From Clostridium rhizosphaerae (GTDB lineage: Bacteria; Bacillota; Clostridia; Clostridiales; Clostridiaceae): a DNA stretch of 64,000 nucleotides. Below the pieces are notes generated by a model. The model did no database searches. It saw only the letters and a program-made list of their open reading frames with translations, and had not been told where the DNA came from. The number at the start of each line of letters is the position of its first letter. The stretch's first letter is position 1. Shown here in pieces: positions 16,235-25,998 of this stretch. The stretch covers positions 620,001 through 684,000 of the forward strand of contig NZ_JAESWC010000002.1 of assembly GCF_016765585.1 (NCBI RefSeq), in the 5' to 3' direction. Position numbers and translations under genes: made by a program.

Positions 16235-17314
16235 TCATTTTTTATTAAACCTAAATTTTAAAAGTTCGAAATTAGCTTTATCGCCATCATAAGCTGATAC
16301 ATATATCTCATCCTTACTATTTGACCATACGCTGTCAAAGTAAGCCATCTTAGACACAATTAAAAAATGTTGTTCTTCTGTAGTATTTTTTATATCATTA
16401 GACCAGTCTGATATCTCCTTCTCTCTATCTTGAAATTCTTCTTTTGTTATTTTATATTTCTTTTTTAAATTTTCCATATCTGCAATATATATATTTGAAT
16501 ATTCTTTATCTATATATAGTTTTTTCTGCTGCTTAAACTTTGTATAGTGTTCAATATCTCTTTCAAATTTTGCATAGCTTATATACTTTCCATCTGAAGA
16601 CCAAGCTGCGTATTTACCAGAGTCTACAAGCTTTGAAGTTTTAGTTTGTAAATCCATTACATATATATTATTATTCATTTCATAAAGAAGCTTTTTACTA
16701 TCACGTGATATAACTGGATTGTATCCATCCAGCAACTTTTCTTCTTTCTTTCCATCTTTTGATACCTTATATATAGCAGGTTCTTTTTCAACAAATCCAT
16801 GCCCATCAGGTTTGGGCAAGACAGTAACTTTGAAATATATGATATCGCCTTCTGTTGTAAAATTTGGTTTCGCATATGAAACTTCAGGATTTTCACTTCC
16901 TGTCAGCCTTTTTATATCCTTTTTATTTATATCCATAATGAATATACCGTTATTTCTGGCAAAAGCTATAACATTATCATTACCGTTTTCGTATATAGGA
17001 TTATAACAATTATTTAAAGTAGTAATTTGTACTGTTTTGTTTTTTAACAGATCCATCTCATATATGTTATCACCTGAGCTGTATAAAAGTTTTGTTCCAT
17101 TAGAATTGAAATATGGATTAAAATATGCACCTTCATATGCAACTGTATACCTATTTTTTTCATCTTCTGAAACACTAGCACTTACTTTATTTGAATTTAT
17201 GTCCTTATCTCCTGATTGTTTATTATATTTATCACTGTAATTAATATTTATCAAAACTGCAGAATAAGTAATAATAATAGCAGCTAGACCATATTTCATA
17301 AATCTCTTATTCAA
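16235..17314 (-). CDS. TolB-like beta-propeller protein, membrane anchored
   Basis: A 359-residue protein with an N-terminal membrane anchor (about residues 6-22) followed by repeated TolB/PD40 blades, for example FNPYFNSNGTKLLYSSGDNIYEMDL and GYNPVISRDSKKLLYEMNNNIYVMDL (read in parts). No catalytic domain follows the propeller, unlike prolyl peptidases, so it is likely a binding or scaffold protein outside the membrane. TTG 17314 is preferred because AAGGTGAT sits five bases upstream; GTG 17323 overlaps it. Function is not known. Confidence 0.75.
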   Translation of the reverse strand: MNKRFMKYGLAAIIITYSAVLININYSDKYNKQSGDKDINSNKVSASVSEDEKNRYTVAYEGAYFNPYFNSNGTKLLYSSGDNIYEMDLLKNKTVQITTLNNCYNPIYENGNDNVIAFARNNGIFIMDINKKDIKRLTGSENPEVSYAKPNFTTEGDIIYFKVTVLPKPDGHGFVEKEPAIYKVSKDGKKEEKLLDGYNPVISRDSKKLLYEMNNNIYVMDLQTKTSKLVDSGKYAAWSSDGKYISYAKFERDIEHYTKFKQQKKLYIDKEYSNIYIADMENLKKKYKITKEEFQDREKEISDWSNDIKNTTEEQHFLIVSKMAYFDSVWSNSKDEIYVSAYDGDKANFELLKFRFNKK

Positions 17315-17606
17315 AAATATCACCTTGACTTTCCTTAAAGTTCATTGCTTACCAATAGATTTCCTAGTACTGTGCAATTTTATCCATAAATTTTTAATAT
17401 TTTTGAAATGTAACATTTTTGTTAAATATGATACTTATTTATAAATAACAATTATTATTTATTATAATGTAAATACTAGGATTTAAAAGTTCCAATGTTG
17501 GGAAATATACGTTTATAAACTAGGAAATTTGATACAACTTTAGGAAAAGATTTGATAGTTCCAAGCTTTAAATAATACTCTTTCCTTATGAAAGGCGGTT
17601 GACTTA

Positions 17607-19097
17607 ATGAATTTTAACACAGATTTATCATGCATACTTGTAATATTTGGTGGAACAGGAGACTTAACTCATAGAAAATTATTACCAGCAATATACAACT
17701 TGAAACACAGTGGAAAACTTCCAGATAACTTTGCACTTGTATCCATCGGAAGAAAAGATATAAGCAATGATGAATACAGAGAACAAGCTTACAAGTCTAT
17801 AAAAAATTCTTCAAGATTCAAAATCATTGATGAAACTCTCTGGGAAGATATAGCCAAGAGGATTTATTATAAAAAATTTGAGTTTCATGATAGCTTAGGC
17901 TATAAGGAATTAAATAGTTTTTTAGATAAATTGGATAACTCTTATAATACAAAAGGAAATAGATTATTTTATTTAGCAGTTGCTCCAGAATACTTCTCAC
18001 TTATTAATGATGAGTTATATAAACAAGGTATGGTTAAAAACGAAGCTTCCTGGCAGAGACTTATAATTGAAAAACCATTTGGCAGGGACTTGAGTTCTGC
18101 AAGAAAACTAAACAAAAAAATAACAGAAGTTTTTGGTGAAGCTAATACCTATAGAATTGATCATTACCTAGGAAAAGAAATGATTCAAAGCCTCATGGTC
18201 TTAAGATTTGCAAATTCTATTTTTGAACCTTTATGGAATAGTAAGTATATTGACAATATACAAATTTCCTCCAGCGAGACTGTAGGTGTAGAAAATAGGG
18301 GTGGATATTACGAGAACTCTGGCGCTTTAAAGGATATGGTTCAAAATCATATGCTTCAACTTCTGACTCTTACTGCTATGGAAGCTCCGGTTGACCTTTC
18401 TTCTTCTTCTATTAGAGATGAAAAAGTGAAAATTCTTCGCTCCTTAGAAGATATTACACCTGAAAAGATAAAGCAGGATATAATAAGAGGTCAATACGGG
18501 GAAAGCATGATTGATAATAAAAGAATCTTAGGTTACAGACAAGAGGATAAAGTTTCTCTAAATTCCAACACTGAAACCTTTGTAGCCTTAAAGCTTCATG
18601 TAGAAAATTACAGGTGGGCGGGAGTCCCCTTCTATATAAGAACCGGCAAAAGAATGAAGAAAAAGTCAACAGAAATAATTATACAATTTAAATCCATACC
18701 AAAATTCCTTTATTCTAAAGAATTTGATAACTTAAATTCTAATCTTTTAGTAATCGGTGTTCAGCCTAGAGAAGGTATTTATTTAAAGTTTAACACAAAA
18801 AAACCTGGTACCGAAAACTTTATAATACCAGTTGAGATGGATTTTTGTCAGACTTGCCAGTTTGAAAGCAATACTCCTGAGGCATATGAAAGACTATTAT
18901 TTGAGGTTATGAATGGTGATAATACTCTGTTTACAAGCTGGGATGAAGTTGAATATTCCTGGAAATTTGTTGATAATATATCTTCGCAATGGGGAAGTGA
19001 AAAACTTTCATTACCCAACTATGAATCAGGAAGCTTCGGACCAAAAGAGGCTGATGAACTTCTCCTAAGAGATAACAGACATTGGTGGAATTTATAA
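17607..19097 (+). CDS. zwf: Glucose-6-phosphate 1-dehydrogenase
   Basis: A 496-residue enzyme of normal length. The N-terminal coenzyme site is FGGTGDLTHRKL and the substrate-binding motif is YRIDHYLGKE near residue 187, with the catalytic His. It oxidises glucose 6-phosphate to 6-phosphogluconolactone, making NADPH. Many clostridia lack this enzyme, so its presence is informative. No gnd or pgl gene is in the window. A GAAAGGCGG ribosome-binding site precedes the ATG; a 72-codon gene follows after a single base. Confidence 0.95.
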   Translation: MNFNTDLSCILVIFGGTGDLTHRKLLPAIYNLKHSGKLPDNFALVSIGRKDISNDEYREQAYKSIKNSSRFKIIDETLWEDIAKRIYYKKFEFHDSLGYKELNSFLDKLDNSYNTKGNRLFYLAVAPEYFSLINDELYKQGMVKNEASWQRLIIEKPFGRDLSSARKLNKKITEVFGEANTYRIDHYLGKEMIQSLMVLRFANSIFEPLWNSKYIDNIQISSSETVGVENRGGYYENSGALKDMVQNHMLQLLTLTAMEAPVDLSSSSIRDEKVKILRSLEDITPEKIKQDIIRGQYGESMIDNKRILGYRQEDKVSLNSNTETFVALKLHVENYRWAGVPFYIRTGKRMKKKSTEIIIQFKSIPKFLYSKEFDNLNSNLLVIGVQPREGIYLKFNTKKPGTENFIIPVEMDFCQTCQFESNTPEAYERLLFEVMNGDNTLFTSWDEVEYSWKFVDNISSQWGSEKLSLPNYESGSFGPKEADELLLRDNRHWWNL

Positions 19098-19098
19098 A

Positions 19099-19317
19099 AT
19101 GAAAATTAGTTTTTGTATGTTCAATGAACAAAAAGATGATGTAATTTCAATATTAAATCAGCTATATCCTGAGTTTGAAACTTCCGTAGCAAAGTGCATT
19201 TATTGCTGTGGAGAATGTGCTAATAAACCTATAGCAAGAATAAAGGGTAAATTATTTGTAGGTGATAACAGCGAAGATTTAATAGCTCAAATATTAGAAT
19301 TTACTGAAGGCCTTTAA
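19099..19317 (+). CDS. Small cysteine-rich DUF1450-like protein
   Basis: A 72-residue protein with a Cys near the N-terminus (SFCMFNEQ) and the cluster CIYCCGECANKP in the middle, then a GKLFVGD strand. The pattern resembles the YuzB/DUF1450 family, thought to have a thioredoxin-like ferredoxin fold; this is a pattern match, not certain. One base separates it from zwf, so the two are co-transcribed and probably translationally coupled. A redox link to NADPH generation is only a guess from context. Confidence 0.65.
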   Translation: MKISFCMFNEQKDDVISILNQLYPEFETSVAKCIYCCGECANKPIARIKGKLFVGDNSEDLIAQILEFTEGL

Positions 19318-19332
19318 GCTGCAATTGACTAA

Positions 19333-19374
19333 AAAAAGAAAGTCTGGTAATTTATTTTCCAGACTTTCTTTTTA
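19333..19374. terminator. Bidirectional terminator after zwf operon
   Basis: AAAGAAAGTCTGG and CCAGACTTTCTTT form a 13-bp stem with an 11-nt loop; T-tracts lie on both sides. It serves the zwf transcript and possibly the convergent beta-lactamase-like gene. Confidence 0.88.
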
Positions 19375-19419
19375 TTATATGCTATATTTTCACATATATT
19401 ATTTTCGTAAGCATACACA

Positions 19420-20424
19420 CTATTTATGGTATCCATATATTATCTTATTAATATTTGCTATAGTTTCGTTAGCATTTGGAAGCCCTTGTGTGTAAACCGC
19501 TATTATATATGGCTTATTTGAGTATACTATACCTACATCATTTACAAATGCTCCATAATCCCCTACCTTATGAGCAACTATATTTTGAGGAACATATTTA
19601 TCTAACCTATCGTGAAATACAGTTGTCTTCATTATACCTATAAGTCTTGGGTAATATATGTTATTGTTCTTATTCTCATAAAGCATTTTAAGAAATGCTA
19701 ATCCTTCATTTGGCGTAACTAAATTATCATTTTGAGGAACTTGATGTTCAACTTTCTCGCTAAATCTATTTTTCATTTGAGCATAGCCAATTTTTCTTAT
19801 AATCATGTTTGTAGCTATATTATCTGAGTACATTATACTATAGTCGCTTAGTTTTTGAAGAGCTATAGGTTTTGACTTATCTTCACCTTGAAGAATTCCT
19901 GTACCTCCCTCATAATCGCTTTGCAAGTATTTAATAGTTTCATCAATATTTAATTTACCTTCTTTAATCATATCAAACAAAACCATATTCATTTGAACTT
20001 TAACAGTACTTGCAGCTGTAAAGTATTTATCTCCATTTATAGAAAAGCCTTTTCCTGTTTCAACATCATAGTATCCAATACCAACCTTTGAAATATTATT
20101 TCCTAAATATTGTTTAACCTTTTCTTCTACAGATGCTTGTACCTTTTCTGCGTCAGCTTTTACTTTCTCTGCCTCTATTTTAACCTGTTCCTCTAAAAAA
20201 GCTTTTCTCCTATTTTCTTCAGCTGCTTTCTTAACAAGATTGATCTGTTCCATATCATATTCCTCTGTTTCATAATAATTATAAGTTATTTTTGTTTCAT
20301 CAAAAGCAGCCTTTGATTTTTGTGAATCATTCACAGACCAAAAATATAATCCTACAATTATAACCATTATAAGCATAACTAAAGTAGTTATAAAGTTAGA
20401 TATCCTCTTTAATATATATTTCAA
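19420..20424 (-). CDS. Membrane-anchored class A beta-lactamase-fold serine hydrolase
   Basis: A 334-residue protein: an N-terminal membrane helix (FITTLVMLIMVIIVGLYFW), a charged coiled-coil stalk at about residues 60-110, then a class A beta-lactamase-like domain. Motifs are S-T-V-K (SxxK) in TAASTVKVQM, SDN in YSDNIATN and HKVG in place of KTG. The Lys-Val-Gly triad differs from the class A consensus, so penicillin hydrolysis is not assured; a peptidoglycan-related role is equally possible. The start is TTG 20424 with GGGGGATTAGG upstream. It is monocistronic. Confidence 0.82.
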   Translation of the reverse strand: MKYILKRISNFITTLVMLIMVIIVGLYFWSVNDSQKSKAAFDETKITYNYYETEEYDMEQINLVKKAAEENRRKAFLEEQVKIEAEKVKADAEKVQASVEEKVKQYLGNNISKVGIGYYDVETGKGFSINGDKYFTAASTVKVQMNMVLFDMIKEGKLNIDETIKYLQSDYEGGTGILQGEDKSKPIALQKLSDYSIMYSDNIATNMIIRKIGYAQMKNRFSEKVEHQVPQNDNLVTPNEGLAFLKMLYENKNNNIYYPRLIGIMKTTVFHDRLDKYVPQNIVAHKVGDYGAFVNDVGIVYSNKPYIIAVYTQGLPNANETIANINKIIYGYHK

Positions 20425-20735
20425 TTCCTAATCCCCCAAAAGAAATTTTTCCCCAACATGCCTAATTTCATTATCCAAATTAAGGTTTAAATGCAAGCAT
20501 AAGGATTTTACAAATATTATAACATACTATTTGTAAAAGTTTTATAAAAAATTTATTAATTTTGTTTCTTATATATTTTATTACTTTCATCAAACTTATT
20601 AAAATAAGTTATTTATATTATCATCTACTATTAGCGTTGTATATAAGTTCCCAATAATAAACAACTACCTTTCAGAAAACTATTACATTGTCCATTTTTA
20701 TTGTACTAAATTATACAGTTATGTCAAATTTAAAT
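20425..20735. other. Intergenic region between the beta-lactamase-like gene and thiI
   Basis: About 310 AT-rich bases. It must hold the minus-strand promoter of the beta-lactamase-like gene; I could not pick a confident -35/-10 pair. No ORF with a ribosome-binding site, no RNA gene and no repeat is seen. Confidence 0.5.
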
Positions 20736-20764
20736 AAAAAACCTCTCATGCGAGAGGTTTTTTT
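20736..20764 (-). terminator. Terminator of the lgt-desulfurase-thiI operon
   Basis: Minus-strand AAAAAACCTCTC-GCAT-GAGAGGTTTTTT directly after the thiI stop codon; the T-run is ideal. Confidence 0.92.
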
Positions 20765-21909
20765 TATAATTCATAAATTTCCATATTATTTATAGCTTCT
20801 TCTACTAGTCTATCAGTATCTAACACACTTTCTGCCTTTCTCATCATATCTAATGCAGGCTTTGTCTTAGGATGCTTTGGAACAAAAATAGTGCAGCAGT
20901 CTTCATACGGCAGAATTGAAGTTTCATAGGTTCCTATATTCCTCGATATATCCATTATATCCACTTTATCCATTGCAATTAGTGGCCTAAATACCGGTCT
21001 GTCGGCCACATCAGTACTAACTATAAGGCCTTCCATTGTCTGACTTGCCACCTGACCTATACTTTCCCCTGTTGTTACTGAGTTTATTTTAAGTTTGTCT
21101 GCCAAAGCACAAGCAATTCGCATCATAAATCTTCTCATAATTATAGTGAGTTCATCTTCCCTGCATTTATCAATTATGGACATTTGGATATCAGTAAATG
21201 GAACAACATATAATTTCACGCTGCCTGTAAAATCACTTAATATAGCAGCAAGCTGCTTAACCTTTTCCTTTGCTCTCTCACTTGTATAAGGATGACTGTG
21301 ATAATACACACAATGAAGTTCCACTCCTCTTCTAGCCATCATATAACCAGCAACCGGTGAATCTATTCCCCCAGAAAGCATAAGCATAGTGCTTCCATTC
21401 ATTCCATACGGAAGTCCTCCAACAGCTTTTATTCTTTTAGAATATACATAGGCATTGTCTCTTATTTCTACATTTACAGTAAACTGGGGCTTATTAACCT
21501 TAACGGTTAAACCAGGAACATTTTTTAAAATGTAAGCTCCTACTTCCCTACTAATATCCATGGAATTTCTTGGGAAATTTTTATTTGCTCTATTTGTTTC
21601 TACTTTAAAAGTGACCTGACCTGCTTCCTTTATTTCCTCTACAGCCTGACTTTTAATAGCCTCCATGGAAGCTTCAACTTCAGTAACTATACAAACCTCG
21701 GAAATGCCAAATACTTTTCTAACTTTATCAACAACTTCTTCTATTTCTTCAGAATAAATAAACCATCTTCCCTGATCCACAACAAACTCATATTTTGTCT
21801 CGTCAAGTACCTTCTTTATATTATCTTTAAGTTTTTTCTCAAATTTATTTCTGTTTAATCCCTTTAGAAATATTTCTGGGGCGCTTTTAACTAAAACAAG
21901 CTTTCTCAT
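20764..21909 (-). CDS. thiI: tRNA 4-thiouridine synthase ThiI
   Basis: A 381-residue ThiI with ferredoxin-like and THUMP N-terminal domains (residues ~1-165) and a PP-loop ATPase domain beginning MLMLSGGIDSPVAGYM. The conserved DCCTIFVPKHPKTKP lies near the C-terminus. It adenylates U8 of tRNA and installs sulfur to form s4U; in some bacteria it also helps make the thiazole of thiamine. There is no C-terminal rhodanese domain, as in Bacillus-type ThiI, which works with a dedicated NifS-like desulfurase. That partner is the gene directly upstream, with a 4-nt ATGA overlap. Confidence 0.95.
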   Translation of the reverse strand: MRKLVLVKSAPEIFLKGLNRNKFEKKLKDNIKKVLDETKYEFVVDQGRWFIYSEEIEEVVDKVRKVFGISEVCIVTEVEASMEAIKSQAVEEIKEAGQVTFKVETNRANKNFPRNSMDISREVGAYILKNVPGLTVKVNKPQFTVNVEIRDNAYVYSKRIKAVGGLPYGMNGSTMLMLSGGIDSPVAGYMMARRGVELHCVYYHSHPYTSERAKEKVKQLAAILSDFTGSVKLYVVPFTDIQMSIIDKCREDELTIIMRRFMMRIACALADKLKINSVTTGESIGQVASQTMEGLIVSTDVADRPVFRPLIAMDKVDIMDISRNIGTYETSILPYEDCCTIFVPKHPKTKPALDMMRKAESVLDTDRLVEEAINNMEIYEL

Positions 21910-23045
21910 TTGCCAACTCTCCTTAAAAATCTTAGTGATTTATCAAGAACATCTATAGTATAATCAACTTCTTCTCTTGTATTATATTCATTAAAACTAA
22001 AGCGAATGGTTCCCTTTATTTCTTTCTCTTTTAATCCAATTGATTTTAACACATGACTGTCTTTGGTATCTTTAGATGAGCATGCTGAACCTGTAGATAC
22101 ATATATTCCGCCTTCTTCCAACAAATGAAGCAATACTTCCGATCTAACTCCTATAAATGAAACACTTAGCACATAAGGTGAAAAATCCTCACTTATTGGA
22201 CTATTTATCTTAATATTATCAATACTTTGCAATCTACTTATAAAGTAGCTTTTTAAATCTAAAATTTTAGTATAATTTTGTTCCCGATTTTCATAAATTA
22301 TTTCTGCTGCTTTTGCAAAGGCAGACATAGATGCTAAATTTTCTGTGCCGGAACGAAGATTTCTTTCCTGCCCTCCCCCAAATATAAGAGGCTTGGGAAC
22401 TAAACCTTTTCTTACGTATGCAAATCCAATTCCTCTTGGCCCGTGAATTTTATGAGAACTAACAGACATTAAGTCTATCTTAGCCTTTTGCACATCAATT
22501 TTATACTTTCCATAACTTTGCACAGCATCTACATGAAACTTAATTCTGCTGCTTTTTTCCTTTAAGAGCTTACCTATAGAATATATATCCTGCAGTGTTC
22601 CAATTTCATTATTAACATGCATAATGCTTACTACTTGAGTATCTTTACAAATAGAATTTTCAAGCTCTTTTATATTTATTTTACCTCTATTATCTACGTT
22701 TAAATAGGTAACTATAATGCCTAAATTTTCAAGTTCTCTGCACATGTTTAACACACTAGGATGCTCAATTTTTGTTGTAATAATATGGGAACCTTCCTTA
22801 ACAAAACCTCTTATTAAAAAATTGTTACTTTCACTGCCTCCAGAGGTAAATATTATTTCTTCCTTTGTACAGTTTATAGTTTTGGCTAATATTTCTCTGC
22901 TCTCATTCATTTTTGTTTCTGATATTAACCCAAGCCTATGAGCAGAAGAAGGGTTGCCGTAATAATTTTTCATAGTTTCAGCTATAACTTCAATAACCTC
23001 ATCATAAGGTTTTGTGGTAGCGCTATTATCAAAATAAATTTCCAT
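21906..23045 (-). CDS. Cysteine desulfurase (NifS/IscS family)
   Basis: A 379-residue PLP-dependent desulfurase beginning MEIYFDNSATTKP. The PLP lysine is in VSSHKIHGPRGIGF, cofactor contacts are in HVDAVQSYGK and the catalytic Cys is in STGSACSSKD. It removes sulfur from cysteine as a persulfide; the overlap with thiI points to tRNA thiolation. Such enzymes can also release selenium from selenocysteine, which could matter in a selenoprotein-making cell, but that is conjecture. ATG 23045 is chosen, with AAGAAGTGATG upstream; the frame extends to 23096 without a ribosome-binding site. Confidence 0.93.
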   Translation of the reverse strand: MEIYFDNSATTKPYDEVIEVIAETMKNYYGNPSSAHRLGLISETKMNESREILAKTINCTKEEIIFTSGGSESNNFLIRGFVKEGSHIITTKIEHPSVLNMCRELENLGIIVTYLNVDNRGKINIKELENSICKDTQVVSIMHVNNEIGTLQDIYSIGKLLKEKSSRIKFHVDAVQSYGKYKIDVQKAKIDLMSVSSHKIHGPRGIGFAYVRKGLVPKPLIFGGGQERNLRSGTENLASMSAFAKAAEIIYENREQNYTKILDLKSYFISRLQSIDNIKINSPISEDFSPYVLSVSFIGVRSEVLLHLLEEGGIYVSTGSACSSKDTKDSHVLKSIGLKEKEIKGTIRFSFNEYNTREEVDYTIDVLDKSLRFLRRVGK

Positions 23046-23049
23046 AACA

Positions 23050-23808
23050 TCACTTCTTTCTATAGTATATAAAATAAAAATAAATAAGGCAAACAATAAT
23101 GCCTGAAAGACTTACAAGCTGAGCAACTCTTATCGGACCAAGCATCAAACTGTCTGTTCTTAAGCCTTCAATCACAAACCTTCCCAGTGAATATAGTCCT
23201 ACATATGTAAAAAATACAATTCCTTTTTTACTTGTTCTTTTTATAATCACAATTAATACTATAAAAACAAGTATATTCCATAATGACTCATATAAAAATG
23301 TTGGATGGTAATATGCTCCCTCGATATACATTCCCTTTTGAATAAATTTAGGAAAATGGCTGATAAACTGATAAGATACTTGGCCTCCATGTGCTTCCTG
23401 ATTAAAAAAGTTTCCCCATCTCCCTATAGCCTGAGCTAAAATCAGTGATGGAGCAGCAGCATCTGCATAACTTAAAAGGCTAAGTTTCTTCTTTCTAGTA
23501 TATATGTAGGCAGCTATTAATGCAAAAATTACTCCTCCATGAATTGCTAAACCTCCTTGCCTTATGTTTATAATTTCAGAGGGATTAGCAGAATAATATG
23601 GAAGATTAAAAAGAACATAATATGCTCTTGCTCCAACTATGGCTGCTGGAAGTGATATAAGTATTATATCCATCATACTGTCATAACTTAGTTGTCTTAT
23701 ATTGCAAGTATAGGAAGTAAGAAGTATTCCAATTATCATACCAAGAGAAATTAGTATACCATACCATCTCACATCTATTCCAAATAAGTTAAATGCTATT
23801 GGATTCAT
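23050..23808 (-). CDS. lgt: Prolipoprotein diacylglyceryl transferase Lgt
   Basis: A 252-residue polytopic membrane enzyme with seven hydrophobic segments. Signature features are [26 protein letters not shown] and the Lgt signature [18 protein letters not shown]. It moves diacylglycerol from phosphatidylglycerol to the lipobox Cys of prolipoproteins, the first step of lipoprotein maturation. It is first in an operon with the desulfurase and thiI, separated by 4 nt. AAGGAGG precedes the ATG. Confidence 0.96.
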   Translation of the reverse strand: MNPIAFNLFGIDVRWYGILISLGMIIGILLTSYTCNIRQLSYDSMMDIILISLPAAIVGARAYYVLFNLPYYSANPSEIINIRQGGLAIHGGVIFALIAAYIYTRKKKLSLLSYADAAAPSLILAQAIGRWGNFFNQEAHGGQVSYQFISHFPKFIQKGMYIEGAYYHPTFLYESLWNILVFIVLIVIIKRTSKKGIVFFTYVGLYSLGRFVIEGLRTDSLMLGPIRVAQLVSLSGIIVCLIYFYFIYYRKK

Positions 23809-23904
23809 ATTTTTTCCTCCTTATAAACTGTAATTCTAATTAACATAATTTATAATACCATAAAAATAATAAAAGTTTATATTAATATTATTTTGTTTAC
23901 AAAG

Positions 23905-23943
23905 AAAAAAATTAACCCTCAAATTTAAACTTGAGGGTTAAAG
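23905..23943. terminator. Terminator overlapping the 3' end of the PAP2 gene
   Basis: AACCCTCAA and TTGAGGGTT form a 9-bp stem, with T-runs on the minus-strand side. The stem contains the last codons and stop of the PAP2 gene. Confidence 0.85.
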
Positions 23944-24581
23944 ATTTTTTTATAAATAGTTTGTGATAATCTAAATATTAGTTCTGCGTAAATCACCCCA
24001 AAGACAACATCCAAAAGCACATGCTGCTTAATAAATAAAGTTGATATTATTATTAATAGTGCAGTAATCGAAACTATAAAATTATTCCTCCTATTTCTTA
24101 TAGAACTGCTCATAATGCCTTTTACCATTAAATAGCTCGTTAAAACGTGGATGCTTGGAAAGCAATTGTATGGCTGATCTGCACTATATATAATTTGTAT
24201 CATAGAAGTCAGTATACCGTTTCCTGTTAATTCTGGTCTTGTAACAGTAGTCTGAAAAAAGTAGAAGGTTATAAAAGAACAAATAAGCCCTGCTCCATAG
24301 CTAATAAGTGTTTGAAAGTAAGCATTTCTATCTTTGAAGCATAAATATGCCATTGTAAAAAATATAAAGCCGTACCAGGCTACATATGGAACTATAAATA
24401 TTTTCATAAAGGGTATTGCATTGTCTGCTGCAGTTATTAAACTGTGCACCTCTCTTTTCGAATTATTCAAGGCTATATAAAATATATTTAAAGGCAGGAG
24501 CCCAAGCATTGCACAAAAGGCTAACATATTTTCCTTTAATTTTTTAATAGCACTACTATCCTTTTGAAGAACTTTTTCCAT
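23925..24581 (-). CDS. PAP2 superfamily membrane protein
   Basis: A 218-residue membrane protein with about six hydrophobic segments. The PAP2 core motifs near the C-terminus are CFPSIHVLTSYL (PSxH) and KQHVLLDVVFGV (the distal His-Asp motif). It probably acts on a lipid phosphate or in inositol-phosphate transfer on the membrane; the substrate is unknown. ATG 24581 (MEKVLQ) is preferred because GGAGG lies 8 nt upstream; the frame remains open to 24650 without a better start. The terminator stem is inside the final codons. Confidence 0.85.
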   Translation of the reverse strand: MEKVLQKDSSAIKKLKENMLAFCAMLGLLPLNIFYIALNNSKREVHSLITAADNAIPFMKIFIVPYVAWYGFIFFTMAYLCFKDRNAYFQTLISYGAGLICSFITFYFFQTTVTRPELTGNGILTSMIQIIYSADQPYNCFPSIHVLTSYLMVKGIMSSSIRNRRNNFIVSITALLIIISTLFIKQHVLLDVVFGVIYAELIFRLSQTIYKKIFNPQV

Positions 24582-24952
24582 TTTCAGAACCTCCATTACA
24601 ATAAAATCTTTAATTATATCTTTAGCTATTCTGCCTTTTATATTACGCATTTTTTATTACACATTATAATTTTGTTTACTTTATCACCATATAATACTAT
24701 AATCACTTGGTATTTTATACCATATATAAACTTTTTTGCGTAAACCCCATATTTCTATTTATATAAAAAACTCTGGAAAAGGTGATAGTATATAATGTGT
24801 TAGAACTTTTGCATCATATATTAATTTTTTCTTAAATCATATATGTTTCCATAGTTTCCAAAATAAATTTATATATAATTATATTAAGCTATTTAAATTT
24901 TTTTTAAAAATGATACAATATAAATTGTTGAATTTGGGACAAGGGTGATAAA
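24582..24952. other. Divergent promoter region between PAP2 and alpha/beta hydrolase genes
   Basis: About 370 very AT-rich bases between divergent genes. A palindrome GGTATTTTATACC lies at 24709-24721 and could be an operator. A TACAAT-like -10 for the hydrolase gene lies near 24914-24919. No ORF or RNA gene is seen. Confidence 0.4.
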
Positions 24953-25951
24953 ATGGGTATGCAAATACAATTTACTTCTTTAAAAGATGTTAGAAGAACA
25001 AACAAAAACAGAAAACCTAAGCTAATAATTTACTCTATTTTAATAATATTATTAGCTGCTAATTTAAGCGGTTTATATATTGGAAATATATTTTATAAAA
25101 AAGCCTTTGATATAGATACAAAAAAGGAAGTGGATCTTTATGAAGCTAGCAAAACAACTTTTAATGAGAGGCGTTTTGTAAATCTTCAGAAGGAAGAAGT
25201 GTCTATAAGTTCTAAAAATAATTATAAATTATATGGAACATATATAAAAAATTCTAAAGCTACTAAGGACACAATTATACTTGTTCATGGCTTAGCAGGA
25301 AGCAGATGGACAGTTCTTAAATATGCTGATATGTATCTAGATAAGGGGTATAATATACTTATTTATGATTCTAAAAATCACGGCCACAGCGGCGGCGATA
25401 ATGTTACTTATGGTTATGATGAGAAGAATGACTTAGACAGCTGGGTAAGATGGGTGTATCTAAAAAATAAAGGTGGTATTATTGGTGTACATGGTGAATC
25501 TATGGGTGCCGCCACTGCCCTTTTACAGGCAGAACTAAATGAGGATAAAAAGAGAGTAAGCTTTTATATAGCTGATAGTTCCTATGCTGATTTGAAGGAT
25601 GAATTTCTACTAAGATTAAAAGATGATTATAAGATTAATAATAAATTTACCGCTAATATATTGTTGTTTTATACTGAAAAAGTAAATCAATTAAGAAATA
25701 ATTTTAAGTTCAATGAGGCTTCGCCAAAATATATCATGAAAGATATATCTACACCTGTTCTTTTTATACAAGGTGATCAGGATAACTTTATTCCTAAAAA
25801 CTCTTGTGAAGATTTGTATAAGTTAAAAAGCGGTCCAAAGGAGCTTTTTATAGTCCCTAATGCCTCACATATTAAGTCCTATGAGACTAACCCTGATGCT
25901 TATAAAGATAAAGTATACAATTTTATTGACAAAGTTACTGGCAGCAAATAA
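24953..25951 (+). CDS. Membrane-anchored alpha/beta hydrolase
   Basis: A 332-residue protein with one N-terminal transmembrane helix (about residues 24-42) and an alpha/beta hydrolase domain. The oxyanion strand is ILVHGLAG, the nucleophile elbow is GVHGESMGAA, the acid is in FIQGDQDNFIP and the catalytic His is in NASHIKSY. It resembles the BEM46/YfhR-type serine hydrolases; the substrate is unknown. Start ATG follows AAGGGTGAT. It is monocistronic and ends at a shared terminator. Confidence 0.88.
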   Translation: MGMQIQFTSLKDVRRTNKNRKPKLIIYSILIILLAANLSGLYIGNIFYKKAFDIDTKKEVDLYEASKTTFNERRFVNLQKEEVSISSKNNYKLYGTYIKNSKATKDTIILVHGLAGSRWTVLKYADMYLDKGYNILIYDSKNHGHSGGDNVTYGYDEKNDLDSWVRWVYLKNKGGIIGVHGESMGAATALLQAELNEDKKRVSFYIADSSYADLKDEFLLRLKDDYKINNKFTANILLFYTEKVNQLRNNFKFNEASPKYIMKDISTPVLFIQGDQDNFIPKNSCEDLYKLKSGPKELFIVPNASHIKSYETNPDAYKDKVYNFIDKVTGSK

Positions 25952-25985
25952 AAACTCGGCTTTTTACAAAACCGAGTTTTTTTTA
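25951..25985. terminator. Bidirectional terminator
   Basis: AAAACTCGG...CCGAGTTTTTTTT between the convergent hydrolase and TerC genes; a T-run lies on the plus strand. Confidence 0.88.
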
Positions 25986-25998
25986 TTCTTTGAAAATT

